In this document: one piece after another, positions 6,193 through 10,527 of the stretch
Numbering within the stretch: position 1 is the first letter of the stretch
Layout of the letters: each line of letters starts with the position of its first letter
Source: an uncultured Moraxellaceae bacterium
Lineage (GTDB): Bacteria; Pseudomonadota; Gammaproteobacteria; Pseudomonadales; Moraxellaceae
Assembly (NCBI GenBank): GCA_937928295.1
Contig: CALEYY010000276.1
Location: 1-10,527 of the forward strand
Direction of reading: 5' to 3'
DNA length: 10,527 nucleotides
Translations under genes and position numbers: made by a program
The notes under the pieces: model-generated
The model's input: only the letters and a program-made list of their open reading frames with translations
Databases searched by the model: none
What the model was told of the DNA's origin: nothing

Positions 6193-7547
6193 GTGGCAGT
6201 CTCGCGGTGGTTTGGGGCTGATTTCAGTAGTTCATCCTGCACGGCCCAGAGGCGATCCTGGCCCCAGGTGGCCTGTGTGCCGACGCGGAACGAGGGCACG
6301 CCCCAGAGGCCGAGGCCGAACATGTCGGCGCGATTGCGCTCGGCGGTCTGGCGCCAGTCGTCGTTGCGCAGGGCTTGCTGCGCGTCGGCCCAGTTCAGGC
6401 CAGCGCGCTCGGCAATCTGGCGCAGGCCCTTGTCGCTACCGGCATCGATGCCTTCCGCCCAGACGCCGCGCATGAACGACAGCACATAGGCTTCACCCTG
6501 GCCGATGCGCTCGGCGTAAGGGATGAGCGCCAGCCCGCGCTCGGTCGGCCGTCCGACCGGATCGTTCAGGCAGCCGAAGGGGATGCCGCGCACAAAGGCT
6601 TCGCGGGCGGTGTCGTGGCTGATGTACTGGCGCTTGTTGGCGGGCACCGGCAGACCGCGCATGACCATGGGCAGCACAAAGCGCAGATTCACTTTGGCAC
6701 CGGTGCGTCGGCCCAGCGCGAAAATGCGCGGCGCGACGATGGCCGAGTACGGGCTGCGAAAGGAGAAATAGAAGTCGATATCGGGCGGTGATGGCAGGGC
6801 AACATCCGCTTGCAAGTCCGGCGCTGGCGCAAACAGCAGGTCGCTGACACCGGGCTTCTGTGCGCCCTGCTTCTGTAGGCCCTGCTTCTGAGCGCCCAGG
6901 TCCTGCAGCCGTTGTTCCAGGTGATAAAGCCGGTCTATGCCCCAGTACCATTCGCCGGCGTAGAAGAACATGCCGCCCAGATAATGCCCCAGGGATTCGC
7001 GCAGCTGATCCGAGTATTGAACATGGGCGTCGATGGCGGCGGCCGAGGCCATGACCCAGGCTTGCGGCTGCGCGATGCCGTCGCGCAGGTCGAGTTTGAG
7101 CTGCCAGAGATTGGCCATGAGCGGGCCGGCCAGTGCGGCGAAGCGCTGCGGATCGAGTGTGCCGACCAGCAGTGCCGTGGCTTCGGCCAGCGCCGTCGCG
7201 GACGGTTGTCGGCCCGGATCGCGGAAGCTCAGACCGTGGTGGCGAGCCAGGTGTTCGGCATCGACCCGGCTGTAGGCCACGAGCTTGTCGCGCTCGGGCG
7301 CGGCGGCATCCGGCGGTGCGCTCACCACATGCGGAATCAGCTCGATGTGATAACGGGCCAGCAAGGCCGGCAGCACGCCGGCGACCAGCGCGCTGTAAGG
7401 GTCATCGACCTGATGAAAATAGTGCAGCTGATGCGGCGCTTGCGCCTTCACGCGCTTCTGCTCGGCCTTGGCACGCTTGTGCAAAAGGCGTTCGCGCGAA
7501 AACAGTCGGCGACTGATGATGGGCAGCAGCAGGGTCTTCAATGACAT
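6189..7547 (-). CDS. Tandem DsbA/HCCA-isomerase-like thioredoxin-fold protein
   Basis: This 452-residue protein holds two related DsbA-type domains. The C-terminal one (about 256-445) has D-F-Y-F-S-F-R-S-P-Y-S (258-268), matching 2-hydroxychromene-2-carboxylate isomerase and kappa-GST proteins, with a Ser (265) where those enzymes place the catalytic Ser, and a cis-Pro loop G-V-P-S-F (416-420). The N-terminal one (about 40-215) has the parallel L-H-Y-F-H-Q-V-D-D-P-Y-S (41-52) and G-G-M-F-F (191-195), but with Asp for the Ser and no cis-Pro, so it is probably a structural or degenerate copy. No CxxC is present, so disulfide exchange is unlikely; a glutathione-dependent isomerase role is inferred. 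There is no signal peptide. A linker with five-residue A-Q-K-Q-G repeats (about 217-233) joins the domains. It is the first gene of the operon, 189 bp after the AraC gene; the ATG at 7547 has only a weak ACAGG upstream. Confidence 0.88.
   Translation of the reverse strand: MSLKTLLLPIISRRLFSRERLLHKRAKAEQKRVKAQAPHQLHYFHQVDDPYSALVAGVLPALLARYHIELIPHVVSAPPDAAAPERDKLVAYSRVDAEHLARHHGLSFRDPGRQPSATALAEATALLVGTLDPQRFAALAGPLMANLWQLKLDLRDGIAQPQAWVMASAAAIDAHVQYSDQLRESLGHYLGGMFFYAGEWYWGIDRLYHLEQRLQDLGAQKQGLQKQGAQKPGVSDLLFAPAPDLQADVALPSPPDIDFYFSFRSPYSAIVAPRIFALGRRTGAKVNLRFVLPMVMRGLPVPANKRQYISHDTAREAFVRGIPFGCLNDPVGRPTERGLALIPYAERIGQGEAYVLSFMRGVWAEGIDAGSDKGLRQIAERAGLNWADAQQALRNDDWRQTAERNRADMFGLGLWGVPSFRVGTQATWGQDRLWAVQDELLKSAPNHRETAT
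6852..6896. repeat. Three-copy 15-bp tandem repeat in the interdomain linker of the DsbA-like gene
   Basis: Units at 6852-6866, 6867-6881 and 6882-6896 share the core GCTTCTG and differ at only a few bases; a fourth, decayed unit follows. On the coding strand they encode the pentapeptides G-A-Q-K-Q, G-L-Q-K-Q and G-A-Q-K-P. The repeat keeps frame, so copy-number change would lengthen or shorten the linker without breaking the gene. Confidence 0.7.
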
Positions 7548-7585
7548 GATGAGTCAGCGCCTGTCTTGTTGTTTTTAGTCTGTCG

Positions 7586-7599
7586 AGCATAGGCATGCT
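7586..7599. repeat. Short inverted repeat in the operon leader (AGCAT-N4-ATGCT)
   Basis: Perfect 5-bp arms, 7586-7590 and 7595-7599, separated by 4 bp, lie between the promoter candidate and the first gene of the operon. It could be an operator half-palindrome or a small hairpin; without a T-tract it is not a terminator. The short arms may also be chance. Confidence 0.3.
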
Positions 7600-7626
7600 G
7601 GTGCCCTAGAAGACACCTTGCCGAAC

Positions 7627-7655
7627 ACCATGACAGATTGCTTTTTGCATGGCAA
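7627..7655 (-). promoter_or_regulatory. Candidate extended -10 promoter of the six-gene operon
   Basis: On the minus strand TTGCCA (7655-7650) matches the -35 consensus at 5 of 6 bases and is followed after 17 nt by CATGGT (7632-7627), a poor -10 preceded by TGT, an extended -10 element. The -35 overlaps one CATGGC element, the arrangement expected for an activator bound next to RNA polymerase. This is a suggestion from consensus matching only; the leader to ATG 7547 would be about 70-75 nt. Confidence 0.35.
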
Positions 7656-7707
7656 CCAATGGTTTAGGCGTTAATCGGCATGGCGCAAAATCATAATTTC
7701 ATGGCGC
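7648..7707. promoter_or_regulatory. Three helically phased CATGGC elements, candidate AraC-family operator
   Basis: CATGGC occurs at 7648-7653, 7679-7684 and 7700-7705. The last two extend to CATGGCGC and lie exactly 21 bp apart; the first lies 31 bp from the second. Spacings near two and three helical turns are what AraC-family dimers use on direct-repeat half-sites. The block lies between the AraC gene and the operon start, about 100-160 bp upstream of the ATG at 7547. An inverted copy of the core (CCATG) sits at 7628-7632. The repeats are seen directly; binding by the neighbouring regulator is inference. Confidence 0.5.
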
Positions 7708-7736
7708 TGATTCAGTACGAATTGCCGGCTTTCGGC

Positions 7737-8735
7737 TCAGGCAGCCGCCTGTGCCTGCTGGCGATATTGCAGCGGCGTGCATCCGTTGGTTTCGCGGAAG
7801 GCGTGAGTGAAGTTGCTGTGATGGCGATAGCCGAGCTGCTCGGCGATATCGCCGAGGCTGAGATGGGTGTTGCTCAGGTAGTGCTGGGCCAGCTCTTGCC
7901 GCACCTGCTGCAGCAAGTCGCGAAACGGCACGCCGGCATTCTGCAAGCGGCGCTGCAGTGTGCGGCCGCTGGTGTTCAGGCGCGCGGCGATGTTGTCGAT
8001 ATTGGTCGCGGCCTGACCGAGATGATGGCGGAGGGCCTGGCGGACTTGCGCGACCAGCGTCTGGTCGTCGAGCTCGCTGAGCTGGCGCTGCAGAAAGGCC
8101 TGATGCATGGCGGCGATGGTGGCGTCGGCACCGGGCACGGCGGCCTGCAGATCATCGGCGGCAATGTGCAGCGCAACACACTCGTGGCCCCAGTGCAGCT
8201 GCTCGCCAAAGATCGTCTGCCAGGGCGTGGCATCTGCCGGCTGCTCGCGCATCAAGTCCACGCGCAGGGGCATGGTCAGCTGCGGAATCAGCATTTTCAC
8301 CAGCGCCAGCGACGCCCCCACATAGGCCTCCACGCGGCTGGCTTCCAGCGGCTGCGGGAAGGCAAAACGGGTGCGTAAGGTCAGCGTGCCGGGCGTTTCG
8401 GCGCTCATGCTCATGAACAGGGCGTCGGTCATCAGCCGTGAAAACACGGTCATGCGCTCGATGATCTCGCCCAGATTGCGGCTGCTCAGCAAGCCCAGGC
8501 CAAGCTGCGCCCAGTGCTGCGGCCGGAAGTGCGCCGCCACCTGCAGGCCGGCATGAGCGCCGATGCGTTCGTCGGCCAGCTGCCACAGGGGCTCGATGCG
8601 ATGCACCGGATGCCGCATCTGCGCCACATCATCGCGCTCGCTGAGCTGCATCAGCGCCATCAGCTCGGTGCGCGCGCAGCCTGTCGCCTCCAGCACCTCG
8701 ATAAGTGCCACGACCCAGCTGCCGTGGATGTGCAC
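7737..8735 (-). CDS. AraC-family transcriptional regulator
   Basis: This is a 332-residue regulator. Residues about 10-200 fit the arabinose-binding-type N-terminal domain common in OruR/ArgR-like AraC proteins (an A-L-I-E-V-L-E-A-T-G opening and later G-L-G-L-L-S-S). The C-terminal 100 residues hold two helix-turn-helix units: N-I-A-A-R-L-N-T-S-G-R-T-L-Q-R-R-L (about 248-264) and I-A-E-Q-L-G-Y-R-H-H-S-N-F-T-H-A-F (about 297-313), ending with the family signature G-C-T-P-L-Q-Y-R. It should bind an unknown small molecule and act on nearby promoters; the six-gene operon directly downstream is the obvious target. GTG 8735 is chosen because it gives the full N-terminal domain; it has no Shine-Dalgarno and lies 3 nt after the TGA of the propeller gene, suggesting translation by re-initiation. 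Confidence 0.92.
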   Translation of the reverse strand: MHIHGSWVVALIEVLEATGCARTELMALMQLSERDDVAQMRHPVHRIEPLWQLADERIGAHAGLQVAAHFRPQHWAQLGLGLLSSRNLGEIIERMTVFSRLMTDALFMSMSAETPGTLTLRTRFAFPQPLEASRVEAYVGASLALVKMLIPQLTMPLRVDLMREQPADATPWQTIFGEQLHWGHECVALHIAADDLQAAVPGADATIAAMHQAFLQRQLSELDDQTLVAQVRQALRHHLGQAATNIDNIAARLNTSGRTLQRRLQNAGVPFRDLLQQVRQELAQHYLSNTHLSLGDIAEQLGYRHHSNFTHAFRETNGCTPLQYRQQAQAAA

Positions 8736-8738
8736 GAC

Positions 8739-10527
8739 TCAGGGTGCCGGCAGGTGTTGTGTGGGTAGGGTGGTACGGCGGCCGCAGTCACCGCTGGCGC
8801 TACAGTTCTGATAGCGCGTGATGCCGCCAAAAGTGCCGGTCCAGACGCTGTTGCCCGGCCCGATGGTGGTGGCCGCGTAAGTACTGTTATCGGTTGGATA
8901 GGGCGTGCTCGGTATGAAGTAGCGCGATTTGCCGGTCTTGAAATCCAGAGATTCCAGCGTCCAGGTATCCAGGCCATTGATCGTGCGCGAGCCGATGCCG
9001 AAGATTTGCCCGGTGCTCGAACTCAAACTCGGAATACCGTTAGGCAGCGAGATTTCCGAATTGGCCCAGACCTTTTTGCAAGTGCGCGTGGCGGGGTCCC
9101 AGTCAATGCGCTCCAGACCTTGCGGACGATTGAACGAAAAGCCCGACAACAGCTGTGTGAGCGGCTGTGCCTGCGCCGGAATCACTGACAACAGCTGGTT
9201 CAGCGGGAGCTGGTTGTTGACTACCACCGAGGCATGGCCACGCACCAGCACCGACTGCTCGGACAGGCTTTCGGTCGCACTGTCATTGCCAAAATTGACC
9301 GGTACTTCACAGGCGATACGACGATCGCGGCCGGCCTTGATCGGCTGCCAGTCGACGGGGATATCGTTCTGCCACATCAGCACCAGATGAATCAGCGGCT
9401 GGCCATCGGTAATCACCACGAAGCGGTCGCGACTGCCGGGCTGGCCCATAAGCGTCGGCGTTGAGCCCGAGCCGGAACCAAGGCGACCACTGCCGGTACC
9501 ACCAGCGCCGGCATAGGCCGCACGCCAGGCGCTGCGCAGCTGCTGGCCATCCCAGTTGATGCGATGTTGTGCCGAGCTGGTCACCACATAAATTGCGCTG
9601 GTTTCATCGGCAGCAATCGAGTTCGACACTTGCTCGAGTGCGCTGTCCGGGATGCTGCTGTCGTTGCAGGCGTCGCCATTGATTGAAAATACCTTGAGGC
9701 TGGCGGCGCACATGGCTTCCGGTTGGCGCGGCACCACACCGACCATGCCGAACTTGGTGGCAAAGGCGACATGACCATCGGGCAGCATGGTGATGCCGAC
9801 CAGCTCATCCTGGCGTGTGCCGCAACGCGCTTCGGCGGGCAGCACAAAGTTTTGTAAACGGTTGATGCCGCTGTGCCGATTGCCGACCTCGCTATCGCCG
9901 AAGATCTGCAAGGCATCGGACTGACCCACGATCAGGTGCTGATCACGATCGAGCAGGTTGTACGCACCGCTGGTGGAAATCGTGCTGACGCCATCGGGCT
10001 TGAAGCGACCGACCAGACCCATGCCGTCGCCATCAAGCTTGACGATCTCGCCGGTGACACCCACGGTAGATGCCCATACGGCCTGACGGCCCTGACTGTC
10101 ACGATCGGAAAAACTGAGCACGACGGGGACGGCCGTGATCGCGGTGTGGTCAATATTGACACGCTCCGGCGTGGTCACGCCGGGCAGCGGCGACGAAGCC
10201 TGAGCGAAATTGCCGCGATGGCTGGCCGACCAGGCATCCTGTGCCAGATGCGGATTGCAGGGCGGCTCGAAGCCGTCTGCCGAGGCCAGCGTGGTGCAGG
10301 TATCGGCCCCCGTACGCCAGCCGCTGGAAGTGGCAGTGTCGTAGTACTCCACCAGAACGGGCACCGGCAGGGCCAGTAACTCCGAGCCATAGGCGTTCTG
10401 AAGGCGCAAGCGTCCACTGCGTATCGCCGCCGTGCCTTTGAGCACATCACTCTGGTCGCTTTCTCCTCGCCAACCCTCCGGCCAAAAGCCGACCGCTAAT
10501 CCGCCGGCCGCTGAGAACCTGTGGCAC
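8739..10527 (-). CDS. Beta-propeller-like (PQQ-like) protein with DUF6701/MshQ-like N-terminal fragment; 5' end outside window
   Basis: The frame has no stop up to the right edge, so the true start is probably outside. Inside the window a GTG at 10445 gives 568 residues, but it lacks a well-placed Shine-Dalgarno and a signal peptide. Counting from that GTG, residues 3-52 (R-L-R-L-Q-N-A-Y-G-S-E-L-L at 12-24, then L-P-V-P and a later D-T-C-T-T-L) resemble the DUF6701 domain of MshQ-type surface proteins. From about 62 the protein changes to a different family: N-P-H-L-A-Q-D-A-W-S-A-S-H-R-G-N-F-A-Q, then blade-like repeats such as A-V-W-A-S-T-V-G-V-T-G (122-132), I-Y-V-V-T-S-S (285-291) and S-V-W-T-G-T-F-G-G (533-541), consistent with a PQQ-like propeller that is probably exported. 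A Gly/Ser-rich linker lies at 312-330. The role is unknown. The TGA is followed 3 nt later by the AraC gene. Confidence 0.7.
   Translation of the reverse strand, partial: CHRFSAAGGLAVGFWPEGWRGESDQSDVLKGTAAIRSGRLRLQNAYGSELLALPVPVLVEYYDTATSSGWRTGADTCTTLASADGFEPPCNPHLAQDAWSASHRGNFAQASSPLPGVTTPERVNIDHTAITAVPVVLSFSDRDSQGRQAVWASTVGVTGEIVKLDGDGMGLVGRFKPDGVSTISTSGAYNLLDRDQHLIVGQSDALQIFGDSEVGNRHSGINRLQNFVLPAEARCGTRQDELVGITMLPDGHVAFATKFGMVGVVPRQPEAMCAASLKVFSINGDACNDSSIPDSALEQVSNSIAADETSAIYVVTSSAQHRINWDGQQLRSAWRAAYAGAGGTGSGRLGSGSGSTPTLMGQPGSRDRFVVITDGQPLIHLVLMWQNDIPVDWQPIKAGRDRRIACEVPVNFGNDSATESLSEQSVLVRGHASVVVNNQLPLNQLLSVIPAQAQPLTQLLSGFSFNRPQGLERIDWDPATRTCKKVWANSEISLPNGIPSLSSSTGQIFGIGSRTINGLDTWTLESLDFKTGKSRYFIPSTPYPTDNSTYAATTIGPGNSVWTGTFGGITRYQNCSASGDCGRRTTLPTQHLPAP

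Noticed and set aside
5263..6489. Plus-strand open frame of 408 codons opposite the MBL gene
   Set aside because: It is antisense to a protein with an intact HxHxDH site; no domain is seen in the translation.
7700..7740. Rho-independent terminator after the AraC gene
   Set aside because: The GC-rich stretch just after the TGA makes at most a tiny hairpin with no T-tract; no terminator is supported, so read-through from the AraC gene into the operon is possible.
10175..10450. Minus-strand frame starting at ATG 10450, with GAGGAG upstream
   Set aside because: The purine run is a tempting ribosome site, but the product is Arg/Pro-rich without domains and the DUF6701-like motif is in the other frame.

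Overview
The window is GC-rich, almost fully coding DNA with every credible gene on the minus strand, so transcription runs from high to low coordinates. It looks like a chromosomal segment of a Gammaproteobacterium or related Pseudomonadota. That is inferred from codon use, an AraC regulator with an arabinose-binding-type N-terminus, and a DUF6701/MshQ-like fragment; no single marker fixes the genus. I see no RNA genes, CRISPR array, insertion sequence or phage gene.

Region A (10527 to 8739) is a reading frame open to the right edge. It joins a short piece resembling the DUF6701 domain of MshQ-type surface proteins to a long beta-propeller-like (PQQ-like) protein. Region B (8735 to 7737) is an AraC-family regulator that begins two codons after the TGA of the propeller gene and in the same frame. 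Region C (7736 to 7548) is the only sizeable non-coding gap (189 bp). It carries three CATGGC elements spaced 31 and 21 bp apart and a weak extended -10 promoter candidate pointing into the next genes.

Region D (7547 to the left edge) is a tight six-gene operon: a double DsbA/HCCA-isomerase-like protein, a membrane-anchored metallo-beta-lactamase-fold hydrolase, a PpiC/SurA-like protein, a HupE/UreJ-type membrane protein, a large exported DUF3604 protein, and a glutathione-S-transferase-like protein cut by the window edge. Four of the five junctions are 4-bp ATGA/GTGA overlaps. The exception, HupE to DUF3604, has a 47-bp gap with its own Shine-Dalgarno and a short direct repeat.

Read together, the operon combines two thioredoxin-fold proteins of the glutathione-using type (cytoplasm), two putative metal-dependent hydrolases (MBL and the PHP-like DUF3604, both with N-terminal export or anchor segments), a possible metal permease (HupE/UreJ family) and a possible folding helper (PpiC-like) for the 20-cysteine DUF3604 protein. 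The simplest model is an AraC-controlled system that processes an unidentified compound across the envelope. The substrate cannot be read from the sequence. The gene set and overlaps are seen directly; the pathway is inference.
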